NCBI GenBank assembly: GCA_019636275.1
Contig: JAHBXY010000002.1
Span: 120,213 to 175,537 of the forward strand
Length of the DNA: 55,325 nucleotides
Reading direction: 5' to 3'
Source of the DNA: Planctomycetota bacterium
GTDB lineage: Bacteria > Planctomycetota > J058
The notes under the pieces: generated by a model
The model's input: the letters and a program-made list of their open reading frames with translations, nothing else
Database searches by the model: none
Told to the model about the DNA's origin: nothing
Part shown: positions 17,883-25,754 of the stretch, in pieces
How the letters are laid out: the number at the start of each line of letters is the position of its first letter
Position numbering within the stretch: the first letter of the stretch is position 1
Position numbers and translations under genes: made by a program

Positions 17883-19613
17883 ATGCGCCGGATCCGCACC
17901 ACGTCCGTCCCCCTCGTCGCCGTGCTCCTGGCGGTCGGCTGCGGCAGCGGTGGCGGGGGCGGCGGCGGCAAGGCCGGCGTCGCCGCGGCGATCACGAGCG
18001 ACGTCCCGCTCGCCTTCCGCGACCTGCACCGGAGCGAGGTGTCGGGCGTGAGCATCCAGCCGTTCCCCGGCGCGTTCGAGCGCGTGGCGCGGAGCGAGGC
18101 CGAGTGGACGGCGCTGTGGAACCAGCACCAGCAGCGCGGCGCGCTCGTCACCCGGCCGGACGTCGACCTGCGCGGCGAGACGGTCGTCGCCGTGTTCCTG
18201 GGCGACCAGACGTCGTCGGGCTGGGCGATCGACGTCGTCGGCGTGGCGGCGATCGACAGCCACGCGGTCGAGGTGCAGGTGGCGGTCACGCGGCCGACCG
18301 GCCAGCCCGCCGGCGGGCCGGTCAACCCGTGCCACTTCGTGGCGGTCAATCGCGCCGGCCCGCAGGTGAGCTTCACCGTGCGCGACGTGACGCAGGCGCC
18401 GGTGACGACGCCGCTCGACGACGTGCACGGCGAGCTGGTCCTGGCGCCCACGCGGGCCGGCGGGCAGACGCTCGCGTTCCTGCAGGACGGGGAGACGACC
18501 GCGCGCGAGCTGACCGACCCGGCCACGCTCGTGGCCGCCGGCGCGCGGCCGGGCAGCACGCTCCTGCTCACCGGCGACGCGGAGACGAACCCGCTCGGCG
18601 CGACGGCGCTACCCGAGGCGGTGCGCGTGGTCTCGTTCACGCTCGACGACGTCGCGGTCACCGGCGCGCTCGAGGCGCGCGCGGGCGGCGTCGCCCTGCG
18701 CGACGGCGAGGGGACCCTCTACGAGCCGATCGGCACGCTCGCGGCCGCGCTCCTGCGCCGGCCGGTCGGCCGGCCGCTGCGCGTCACCGGCCGCCTCGAG
18801 CCGGGGCACCGCTCGGCGATCGCCGGCGCCGTGGGCCTGCGCGTCAGCTCGCACCGGCCGACGGCGACGATCGCCCTGCGCGTGACGGGCGGGCTGGCCG
18901 GCGCCGACCACGCGTTCAGCGTGGACGACCTGCCGCGCACCGGCGCCTACCGCCTGCACGACCGGACGATCGTGTTCCCCGACCAGGCCCGCAAGGGCGC
19001 CGGTCGGCTGGACGAGGCCGCGCGCGCGCGCCTCGAGGGCCTCGTGGCCGCCGCCGACCTGCGCCGCCAGCCGAGCGTCTTCCGCCCGCAGTTCCCGCTC
19101 CTCGACGTGCCCAGCACCTCGCTCGTCGCCGCGGACGCGCAGGGGCAGGTGACCGTCACGATCGAGGCCGGCGCGACGCTGCCGGCGGCGGTGCAGGCGC
19201 TCGTCACCGCGCTCCAGGGCCACGCGCAGCGGGCCGCCACGTTCCGCACGCTCGAGCGCGGCACCTTCAGCGGCGTGGCCCAGCCCGGCGTGACGGTGGC
19301 CCGCGACGCCGCCGCGCTGCGCGCCCTGTGGGCCGCGCACGCCGGCACGGGCCCCGGCGTCTCCATGCCGGCGGTCGACTTCTCGCGGCAGCTCGTCGTC
19401 GCGGTGTTCCAGGGCCGCCAGCCCTCGGGCGGCTACGGGGTCGAGGTGCGCGCCCTCGAGCGCGTGGGCGACGACCTGCACCTCTCGGTCACCCGCCGCA
19501 CGCCGGCGCCAGGGCAGGCGGTGACGCTGGCCTTCACCTCGCCGTATCACATCGTGCTGATCGACCACCAGGGCGCCACCGGCGACGTCTACGTCGACGG
19601 CGCGCGGCCGTAG
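17883..19613 (+). CDS. Lipoprotein with two PrcB-like domains and an emfourin-like middle region
   Basis: 576 residues. An N-terminal lipobox (VAVLLAVGC, Cys20) is followed by a Gly-rich linker. Two domains of the PrcB C-terminal type lie at about 60-165 (VVAVFLGDQTSSGWAIDVV...CHFVAV) and 455-572 (LVVAVFQGRQPSGGYGVEV...SPYHIVLI). Between them are a beta-rich segment (about 180-305) and a region like the M4-protease inhibitor emfourin (about 315-440: ALRVTGGLAG...LEGLVAAADL..TVTIEAGATLPAAVQALVTAL). Both PrcB and emfourin are protease-partner families, so an extracytoplasmic protease regulator is plausible but unproven. GGGAGG lies 4 nt before the ATG. Confidence 0.75.
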   Translation: MRRIRTTSVPLVAVLLAVGCGSGGGGGGGKAGVAAAITSDVPLAFRDLHRSEVSGVSIQPFPGAFERVARSEAEWTALWNQHQQRGALVTRPDVDLRGETVVAVFLGDQTSSGWAIDVVGVAAIDSHAVEVQVAVTRPTGQPAGGPVNPCHFVAVNRAGPQVSFTVRDVTQAPVTTPLDDVHGELVLAPTRAGGQTLAFLQDGETTARELTDPATLVAAGARPGSTLLLTGDAETNPLGATALPEAVRVVSFTLDDVAVTGALEARAGGVALRDGEGTLYEPIGTLAAALLRRPVGRPLRVTGRLEPGHRSAIAGAVGLRVSSHRPTATIALRVTGGLAGADHAFSVDDLPRTGAYRLHDRTIVFPDQARKGAGRLDEAARARLEGLVAAADLRRQPSVFRPQFPLLDVPSTSLVAADAQGQVTVTIEAGATLPAAVQALVTALQGHAQRAATFRTLERGTFSGVAQPGVTVARDAAALRALWAAHAGTGPGVSMPAVDFSRQLVVAVFQGRQPSGGYGVEVRALERVGDDLHLSVTRRTPAPGQAVTLAFTSPYHIVLIDHQGATGDVYVDGARP

Positions 19614-19650
19614 GCGGTCCTTCGAGACCCTCGGAGACACCCTCGGAGAC

Positions 19651-19678
19651 GAGGGGAGCGGCCGCGGCCGCTCCCCTC
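19651..19678. terminator. 28-bp perfect palindrome between convergent genes
   Basis: Arms GAGGGGAGCGGCCG (19651-19664) and its exact complement (19665-19678) meet without a spacer. The palindrome sits between the lipoprotein stop (19613) and the end of the minus-strand thioredoxin-fold gene (19685), so it can act as a bidirectional terminator. There is no T-run. Confidence 0.65.
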
Positions 19679-19684
19679 GCCCGG

Positions 19685-20533
19685 TCAGTCGCTGTCGTCG
19701 GCGGGCGGCGCCGGCGGCGGCGCGTCGGCCGCGGGCGGATGCCCGCGCTTCTGCGCGTCCTCGAGCACCTTCTCCAGGTCACGCTTGAGGCTGCGGAAGG
19801 TGGTGACCTTCTTCAGCTCCTGCGCGTCGCCCTCGGCCCACGGGTCGAGCAGCACCAGGGTCGGCGCCTTGCGCGCGCCGTGCTCCTTGGCCTCGTCCGT
19901 GGGGCGGTTGCGCTCCCCGGCGAAGGGGCGGCGGATCCAGTGGAACCGGCCGCGGATCGCCTCCATCTGCGGAGACATCACCAGCTCCAGGAGCGCGGCG
20001 CTCTCCTGGGACTGAGGGTCCATGAAGGCGACCGCCAGGAGCTTCTTCTGCTCGCGGGCGAGCGCCAGGCCGTCGGCGATCGACGAGTCGGAGACCGTGG
20101 GCCGCGAGTGCTGCTGGACCACGCGCTCGATCTGCCCGCGCACCCCCGCCGGGTCACGCGAGCCGAGCTCCTCGACCTTGTTGCCTGCCGGGTCGAGGAA
20201 GAGGACCGTGGGGAAGCCACGGACCCCGAACCGCTGCATCAGCTCCTTGTGGGGATGGTTGCCCTGCGTGCAGTCGGCCATGACGGGCACCAGGCCGCGC
20301 GCGGCCTGGACCACGGAGTCGTCAGAGAAGGCGCCAGCTGCCAGCTGGCCGCAAGGCCCTCACCACTCCGCGGTGAAGAAGAGCATGATCGGCTTGCCTT
20401 CCCGGCGAGCCTGAGCGAACCCTTGCGTCGTGTCGGTGACCCAGGAGACCTTCCCCTTGTGGTCAGCGCCCAGCGCGAGGGGTGAGCCGCCGAGCAGCGC
20501 GAGCGCGGCCGCGGCGACGAGCGTGTGCCTCAT
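19685..20533 (-). CDS. Exported thioredoxin-fold protein, probable selenoprotein (in-frame UGA as Sec in UGPC motif)
   Basis: 283 codons with TGA at codon 58 (20362-20360). The ATG at 20533 has an ideal GGAGG 6 nt upstream and is followed by a signal peptide (1-23, ending LALGA). The first domain reads KPIMLFFTAEW-TGA-GPCGQL, then FSDDSVV, VPVMADCT and RFGVRGFPTVLFLDP. This is a thioredoxin fold in which the stop sits exactly at the first redox Cys, with the frame and homology continuing on both sides. A second, CxxC-less thioredoxin-like half follows (about 155-265), with a Pro/Ala/Asp tail. A SECIS-like hairpin starts 10 nt after the TGA. Ordinary termination would give a useless 57-residue fragment. 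The alternative is a TGC-to-TGA mutation or sequencing error. Confidence 0.8.
20333..20349 (-). promoter_or_regulatory. Candidate bacterial SECIS hairpin after the UGA
   Basis: In mRNA sense GCCAGCU-GGC-AGCUGGC forms a perfect 7-bp stem with a 3-nt loop. The stem base is 10 nt and the loop 17 nt downstream of the UGA. The loop begins with G. These values fall within the published bacterial SECIS model (loop of 3-14 nt with G in its first two positions, 16-37 nt from UGA) and resemble the 17-nt minimal E. coli element. SelB binding is inferred. Confidence 0.65.
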
Positions 20534-20604
20534 CGAGCACCTCCTTTCCGCCTCGGTCATAACCGCCCGCGGGCGCGACCGCCACCGGCCAACCCCCGCG
20601 GCGA

Positions 20605-21321
20605 TCACACCGCCGAGGCGCCGACGACCTCGACCCAGGCCACGCAGAGGTCGCCCTGCCGCGTCCACCGGGCGCGCACGTCGCGCGCGCCGAGCGCCTG
20701 CGCGCGCTCGAGCAGCCGGCCCGCGTAGCTCACCTGCGCGCCGCCCACCTCGTCGACGGCCGCGCGCACGTCGAGCAGGCCCATGCCGCGCGGCGGGCGG
20801 AGCGCCTTGAAGGCCGCCTCTTTGAGGGCCCACAGGCGCACGGCGAGGTCGTCGCGCGGGCCCGCCTGGTCGTCCGACCCGGCGGGGAGGGCCAGCACGC
20901 CATGGCGCTCCTCGGGCGTCAGGTAGAAGCGGAGCGTCCCTTCTTTGCGAGGTCGGATGCGCTCGAGGTCGATCCCGGGGAGGCCGCCGCGCGGGCCGGC
21001 GCGCAGGGCCCAGCCCGCCGCGAGGCCGTGGCCGTGGCTGATCGACACGACGATCGGGTCGCCGTCGTCCAGCGGCCGCACGCACGGCGCGCCGGTGGGC
21101 GAGGCCTCGATCACCACGTCGGCCGGGGGTGGCGCGGGGCGCCCCTCGCGCTGGAGGAGCGCCCGCACGGCCGCCTTGGCGGCCATCCGCCCGAGGACCC
21201 AGTCGTGGCGTCGCTTGTCGGCGGCGAACGCGGCGGCGGCGGCCCGCTCGTCGGGCGAGAGGGCCGCCGCCGGGTCGCCCAGGGCGGCGCCGTCGACGAG
21301 CTGCCAGTCGGGCGAGGTCAT
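20605..21321 (-). CDS. 4'-phosphopantetheinyl transferase (Sfp/EntD type)
   Basis: 238 residues. Transfers 4'-phosphopantetheine from CoA to acyl or peptidyl carrier proteins. Motifs are 'VVSISHGHGLAAG', the Mg-binding PGIDLERIRPR, and LWALKEAAFKAL (WxxKEAxxK), all characteristic of Sfp-type enzymes. Its size agrees with the family. The ATG at 21321 lies downstream of a longer frame without support. There is no carrier-protein or polyketide gene in the window, so it may serve fatty-acid synthesis or a distant cluster. Confidence 0.9.
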   Translation of the reverse strand: MTSPDWQLVDGAALGDPAAALSPDERAAAAAFAADKRRHDWVLGRMAAKAAVRALLQREGRPAPPPADVVIEASPTGAPCVRPLDDGDPIVVSISHGHGLAAGWALRAGPRGGLPGIDLERIRPRKEGTLRFYLTPEERHGVLALPAGSDDQAGPRDDLAVRLWALKEAAFKALRPPRGMGLLDVRAAVDEVGGAQVSYAGRLLERAQALGARDVRARWTRQGDLCVAWVEVVGASAV

Positions 21322-21377
21322 GGGACCGAGTCTTGGGCCGACCGGTCGGGTGGGCAAGGGCCACGCCCGCCGTGCCG

Positions 21378-21407
21378 TTGGAAAATGGCCGGGCGAGCCT
21401 CTAAGAT
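21378..21407 (+). promoter_or_regulatory. Candidate promoter giving a leaderless mRNA for the 21414 gene
   Basis: TTGGAA (21378-21383) and TAAGAT (21402-21407) are separated by 18 bp. The ATG at 21414 begins only 6 nt after the -10, so transcription would start at or next to the A of the start codon. No Shine-Dalgarno sequence is present, which is consistent with a leaderless transcript. Confidence 0.5.
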
Positions 21408-21413
21408 CCCACC

Positions 21414-22739
21414 ATGCCGGACGATGCCGACCGGAGCCTGATCCGCCTCGCGGTGGACGGCGGCTTCCTGACGCGCGACGAGGCCATGCGCTACTGGCAG
21501 CAGCTCCAGGCGCCCGGCTCGCCGCGCTTCGTCCAGCTCCTCCTCCAGAGCGGCCGGCTGGGGCCGGCCGAGCTGGGGAAGCTGCGCGCGATGTGGCAGC
21601 AGGCGGGCCACACGGCCTCGAGCGTCGGCCCGTCGCTGACCAGCGCGGCCCTCGCGAGCGTCGGCCCGGCGGCGGCCCAGCAGGCGGCCGTGCAGGCGCC
21701 CCCGCCGGTCGCGACGCGCGCCCCCGCGTCGCCGACCGGGGCGACGCCGGGCTCGACGGACGACGGCTCGTGGGAGGAGGCGCTCGAGCGCGACACCCAG
21801 CTCGCGCGCGTCCTCCTGCAGCGCGGCGTCGTGACCCACGAGCGCCTGCGCGAGTGCCGCGCCCTGCAGCTCCAGCACCGCATGCGCCTGGGGGCCGTGC
21901 TCGTGCGCAAGGGCTACGCCGACCCGGCCGCCGTCGACGAGGCCCTGCGCGCCGTGGGCGGGGGCGCCGGTCCCGGCGGCGGCCCGGGGGGACCGCCGCC
22001 GACCGGCCGCCTCGACGCGTCGGGCCGGGCGCCGGCCCACCAGGCGCCGCAGGCGTGGACGCCCGCGCCCACCGGCTGGGCGCCGCAGCCGCCCGCCGTC
22101 GGGGCGTCCGGACGGACGCCGCGCCCGACCGCGGCGCACGCCACCACGTCGAACCCGTTCCTCGCCCCGCCGGAGGCGGTCGACCAGGACGCCATGCCGA
22201 CGCTGAACGTGCCGCCCGGGGGCCTCACGCCGGGCGGGTTCCCCCGGGCCGGCGTCCAGGATGCGATCCCCACCCTGCTCGGCGCGCCGAGCGAGGTCTC
22301 GGTCGAGGAGCTGAACCCGTTCGCCGTGATGAGCAATGGGCCGCAAGGCGGCTCGCCGCGCGGGCCGGCCGCGCCCCGCGCCGGCGCGCTGTCGGTCGAC
22401 GAGCTGAACGCGTTCGACGACGTCCCCCTGGCGCCGCCCGGCGGCGCGGCCGGCTCGCACGAGGACATCACGCTGCCGCCGTCGTGGAGCCCGCAGGCGC
22501 AGGCGGCCGCGCCTCCGGAGCCGGTCGAGCAGGCGCCGGCGGCGCCCGGCGACCTGCCCGACAGCGGCGGCGAGCGCGCGGCCGCGCCGAAGGCGGCGAA
22601 GAAGGACAAGAAGACGACCGCGCGCGCCTCCGCGCGCGACGGCGGCGGCGGCGGCGGGAAGAAGATCGCGTTGATCGTGTTCGTGGTCGTCGCCGCGGTC
22701 GTCGGTCTGCTCGCCGCGGCCTACGTCGCCTTCGGTTGA
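21414..22739 (+). CDS. Tail-anchored low-complexity protein with type II secretion E N-terminal-like repeats
   Basis: 441 residues. The N-terminal part has two helical units (about 5-65 and 125-180) of the form 'LLLQSGRLGPAEL' and 'VLLQRGVVTHERLRECRALQ...LGAVLVRKGYADPAAV'. These resemble the GspE/MshE N-terminal fold found on many planctomycete signalling proteins. A long Pro/Gly/Ala-rich disordered region contains two similar short motifs, VSVEELNPFAVM (about 297-308) and LSVDELNAFDDV. A Lys-rich stretch precedes one C-terminal membrane helix (KIALIVFVVVAAVVGLLAAAY), leaving the bulk cytoplasmic. Function unknown; possibly a kinase target or scaffold. Leaderless start. Confidence 0.7.
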   Translation: MPDDADRSLIRLAVDGGFLTRDEAMRYWQQLQAPGSPRFVQLLLQSGRLGPAELGKLRAMWQQAGHTASSVGPSLTSAALASVGPAAAQQAAVQAPPPVATRAPASPTGATPGSTDDGSWEEALERDTQLARVLLQRGVVTHERLRECRALQLQHRMRLGAVLVRKGYADPAAVDEALRAVGGGAGPGGGPGGPPPTGRLDASGRAPAHQAPQAWTPAPTGWAPQPPAVGASGRTPRPTAAHATTSNPFLAPPEAVDQDAMPTLNVPPGGLTPGGFPRAGVQDAIPTLLGAPSEVSVEELNPFAVMSNGPQGGSPRGPAAPRAGALSVDELNAFDDVPLAPPGGAAGSHEDITLPPSWSPQAQAAAPPEPVEQAPAAPGDLPDSGGERAAAPKAAKKDKKTTARASARDGGGGGGKKIALIVFVVVAAVVGLLAAAYVAFG

Positions 22740-22881
22740 TCGGTCGCTGTGATGCCAGCGGGGCGGCGCGCGCCTCGTCCCGCGCGGCCATGCTGCGCCC
22801 GCGGCTTCGCTGAAGGCGACGCGAGCTCGGAGGCGCCGAGCCGCGCGTTCCCCTGACGGAGCGCCGCGCCGTCGCATCGCG

Positions 22882-22909
22882 TTGACGCCCCGGCGTGGGT
22901 CCTTAGAAT
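22882..22909 (+). promoter_or_regulatory. Candidate sigma70-type promoter for the P5C dehydrogenase gene
   Basis: TTGACG (22882-22887) and TAGAAT (22904-22909) are separated by 16 bp, close to consensus in a GC-rich background and 70 bp upstream of the chosen GTG start. The rest of the 239-bp spacer after the 21414 gene shows no gene. Confidence 0.6.
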
Positions 22910-22978
22910 CGCGCGCCTGTGGCGGCGCAGGGCGCGACGCCCGCTCTCGCTCACCGAGCTCGCCCGAGGAGGCCATCC

Positions 22979-24529
22979 GTGACGCTCACCCCCTTCCAGG
23001 TCACCCCGCTCACCGACTGGACCGACTCGAAGAACGTCGCGGCCATGGAGGCCGCGATCGACGGCGTGGCCTCGCAGCTCGGCCGCACCTACCCGCTCAT
23101 CATCGGCGGCGAGCGCGTGACCACGGCCGAGACGCGCGACTCGCTCGACCCGGGCGACAGCAAGACCGTCGTGGGCAAGGCGGCCTCGGCGAGCGGCGAG
23201 CACGTCGAGCGCGCCTTCGAGGCGGCGGTCGACGCGTGCGAGCGCTGGCGCCGCACGGCGCCCGAGGTGCGCGCGCGCGCGCTCCTGCGCTGCGCCAGCC
23301 TCATGCGCGCCCGGCGCCACGAGTTCGCGGCCTGGATGGTCTTCGAGGTCAGCAAGACGTGGGTCGAGGCCGACGCCGACGTGGCCGAGGCGATCGACTT
23401 CCTCGACTTCTACGCGCGCGAGATGATGCGCCTCGGCGGGGCGCAGCCGGTCACGCCGTACCAGGGCGAGGAGGGCGAGCTGCGCTACCTGCCCCTGGGC
23501 GTCGGCGTCGTGATCCCGCCGTGGAACTTCCCCCTGGCGATCACGGTCGGCATGACGTCGGCCTCGGTGGTGACGGGCAACCCGACGATCCTCAAGCCGG
23601 CCAGCACGGCGCCGATCATCGCGGCCAAGTTCGTGGACCTGTTCCACGAGGCCGGGCTGCCCCCCGGCGTCCTCAACTTCGTCACCGGCGCGGGCGCCCG
23701 CATCGGCGACGCGCTGGTCAAGGACCCGCGCACGCGCTTCGTGGCCTTCACCGGGAGCAAGGACGTCGGCCTGCAGGTCGCCGAGCACTGCGGCAAGGTC
23801 GTCCCCGGGCAGCGCTGGATCAAGCGCTCGGTCCTGGAGATGGGCGGCAAGGACGCGATCATCATCGACGACGACTGCGACCTCGACGCGGCGATCCAGG
23901 GCGCCGTCGCCTCGGCGTTCGGCTTCCAGGGGCAGAAGTGCTCGGCCTGCTCGCGGCTGATCGTCCACGAGAAGGTCTACGACAAGGTCCTGGCCGGCGT
24001 CGTCGAGCAGACGAAGCGGCTCCAGCTCGGCCATCCGCGCGACCGCTCGAACCACATGGGCGCGGTGATCGACAAGAACGCCTACGAGAAGATCCTCAAG
24101 TACGTCGAGGTCGGGCGGCAGGAGGGCGAGGTCGTCGCCGGCGGCGCCAAGGGCCCCGACGGCGGCTACTACATCCAGCCGACGGTCGTCGCGGGCCTGG
24201 AGAGCCGCACGCGGCTCATGCAGGAGGAGATCTTCGGCCCGGTGCTGGCGGTCGGGCGGGCCAAGGACTGGAAGCACGCCCTCGCCTGGGCCAACGACAG
24301 CGAGTACGGCCTCACGGGCGCGGTCTACTCGCGCAACCGCGACCACCTGGAGGAGGCCCGCCACGAGTTCCACGTGGGCAACCTCTACCTGAACCGCAAG
24401 TGCACGGGCGCGCTCGTCGGCGTGCACCCGTTCGGCGGCTTCAACATGAGCGGCACCGACTCGAAGGCCGGCGGTCGCGACTACCTGCAGCTCTTCATGC
24501 AGGCGAAGTCGATCGCCGAGAAGCTCTGA
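22979..24529 (+). CDS. L-glutamate gamma-semialdehyde (1-pyrroline-5-carboxylate) dehydrogenase
   Basis: 516 residues, the usual size for RocA/PruA-type enzymes. Oxidises glutamate semialdehyde to glutamate with NAD in proline catabolism. Conserved parts are the NAD-fold segments VIPPWNFPLAI and FTGSKDVGLQ, the general-base Glu in LEMGGKDA, and the catalytic Cys in GFQGQKCSACSR (the extra 'SACSR' is typical of P5C dehydrogenase). The C-terminal EEIFGPVLAV and PFGGFNMSGTDSKAGG agree as well. GTG at 22979 has GAGGAGG 7 nt upstream, preferred over a start at 22919. No proline dehydrogenase gene is adjacent. A repeat element begins at the stop codon. Confidence 0.93.
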   Translation: MTLTPFQVTPLTDWTDSKNVAAMEAAIDGVASQLGRTYPLIIGGERVTTAETRDSLDPGDSKTVVGKAASASGEHVERAFEAAVDACERWRRTAPEVRARALLRCASLMRARRHEFAAWMVFEVSKTWVEADADVAEAIDFLDFYAREMMRLGGAQPVTPYQGEEGELRYLPLGVGVVIPPWNFPLAITVGMTSASVVTGNPTILKPASTAPIIAAKFVDLFHEAGLPPGVLNFVTGAGARIGDALVKDPRTRFVAFTGSKDVGLQVAEHCGKVVPGQRWIKRSVLEMGGKDAIIIDDDCDLDAAIQGAVASAFGFQGQKCSACSRLIVHEKVYDKVLAGVVEQTKRLQLGHPRDRSNHMGAVIDKNAYEKILKYVEVGRQEGEVVAGGAKGPDGGYYIQPTVVAGLESRTRLMQEEIFGPVLAVGRAKDWKHALAWANDSEYGLTGAVYSRNRDHLEEARHEFHVGNLYLNRKCTGALVGVHPFGGFNMSGTDSKAGGRDYLQLFMQAKSIAEKL

Positions 24530-24650
24530 GGTGTGCTCGACGGCTGCGGGCGACGATGCTGGCCGCGGCGGCGCGCGCGCGGGCTCGAAGTAAGGTCGCG
24601 ACGTCGTCGCCCGCGCGCCTCGCCGCGGCGGCTCACGTGCTGCTCCGTTC
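24530..24650 (+). repeat. Dispersed GC hairpin repeat, copy 3 (directly after the P5C dehydrogenase stop)
   Basis: Starts immediately after the TGA with GGTGTGCTCGACGGCTGCGG, the same 20 bases as copy 1. It carries GGCGGCGCGCGCGCGGGC and a partly complementary GC-rich arm, and ends GCTGCTCCGTTC. The loop sequence differs from copies 1 and 2. The rest of the spacer up to 24738 holds no gene. Confidence 0.8.
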
Positions 24651-24738
24651 GGTGCCGAGGCTGGATGTCGGCCCGGGGCTCGTCGACGAGGGCGAGCGGC
24701 TGGCGCCCGTGAGCATGGTGCCCTGCACGCTGCGTCGA

Positions 24739-25662
24739 TCACACCAGGTGGACGAGGACCTGATCGACGCGCCCGCGGTCGAAGCGGAACCCGAGCGCCT
24801 CGAGGCGCGCCGGCAGCGCCCGGCAGGAGGGCAGGAGCAGCTCGTCGGCCACGCCGCCGAGCGCGAGGCGCAGGGCGAAGGCCGGCGCGGGCAGGAAGGC
24901 CGGGCGGCCGAGGAGCAGCGCGGCCTGGGCGACGAGGTCGCCCTGGCGCACGGGCTCGGGCGCCGTGAGGTTGAAGGCCCCGCGCGCGTCGTCGCGCGCG
25001 AGGAGGTGCAGCGCCGCCCGCGACAGGTCCTCGGCGTCGATCCAGGCCCACCACTGCCGCCCGCCCCCGAGCGGCCCGCCGACGCCGAGGCGGATCGGGC
25101 CCACGAGCTTGGCCCAGGCGGGCGCGTCCGCAGCGAGGACGAGGCCGATACGCAGGACGACCAGGCGCGGCGGCGCCGGCGCGGCCAGGGCCTCGGCGGC
25201 CGCCGCCTCCCAGCGCGCGCACACCTCCGAGAGGAACAGGCGCCCGGGCGGCGCCTCCTCGGTCACGTCGGCCTCGCCGGTGTCGCCATAGAACCCCGTG
25301 GCCGAGGCCTGCAGCCACACCGGCGGCGGCGCCTGGCAGCGCGCGAAGGCGCGCACGAGCGCCCGCGTGGCGTCGAGGCGGCTGCCGAGGACCCGCGCCC
25401 GGTGAGCCCGGCCGAGGCGCCCCTCGGCGAGCGAGGCCCCGGCCAGGTTCACCACGGCCGCAGCGCCCTCGAGCGCCGACGCCACCTCGGCCACGGCGGC
25501 CTCGTCGCCGGCGGCGGCCCGGCCCGGGTCCCAGCGCCGGGCGTCAGGCCCCGCCGGCGAGCGCGAGAGGAGGCGCACGCGCCGCCCGGCCGCGCGGGCG
25601 GCGGCGACGAGATGCCGGCCCACGACGCCGCTGGCGCCCGCGATCAGGAGGTCGTCGGTCAC
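24739..25662 (-). CDS. TIGR01777-family NAD(P)-dependent epimerase/SDR protein
   Basis: 307 residues. An extended short-chain dehydrogenase fold with the N-terminal nucleotide loop LIAGASGVVGRHLV and later LLSRSP. Family-typical segments are AVVNLAGASLAEGR, 'WLQASATGFYGDTGE' (contains the YGD variant of the active Tyr), VVLRIGLVLA, WWAWIDAEDLSRA and GAFNLTAPEPV. These match the YfcH/SulA-like group of unknown reaction, which has been tied to cell-envelope or division effects in some bacteria. The start is GTG at 25662. A GATAAT-like -10 lies only 6-7 nt upstream, so the message may be leaderless. Confidence 0.85.
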   Translation of the reverse strand: MTDDLLIAGASGVVGRHLVAAARAAGRRVRLLSRSPAGPDARRWDPGRAAAGDEAAVAEVASALEGAAAVVNLAGASLAEGRLGRAHRARVLGSRLDATRALVRAFARCQAPPPVWLQASATGFYGDTGEADVTEEAPPGRLFLSEVCARWEAAAAEALAAPAPPRLVVLRIGLVLAADAPAWAKLVGPIRLGVGGPLGGGRQWWAWIDAEDLSRAALHLLARDDARGAFNLTAPEPVRQGDLVAQAALLLGRPAFLPAPAFALRLALGGVADELLLPSCRALPARLEALGFRFDRGRVDQVLVHLV

Positions 25663-25754
25663 ACCGCCATTATCGGTGGGGGGCCGGAGCAAGCGGGCCG
25701 GGGGGGGGCGCCGCGCCGGCCCGGTGGCGCCGGCCCGGCCCCCCGCGTAAGACG

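Noticed and set aside
19685..20314. Separate 209-residue gene starting at GTG 20314
   Set aside because: This start lies inside a thioredoxin domain, lacks a Shine-Dalgarno sequence, and leaves the signal peptide part orphaned. Readthrough of the TGA explains both halves better.
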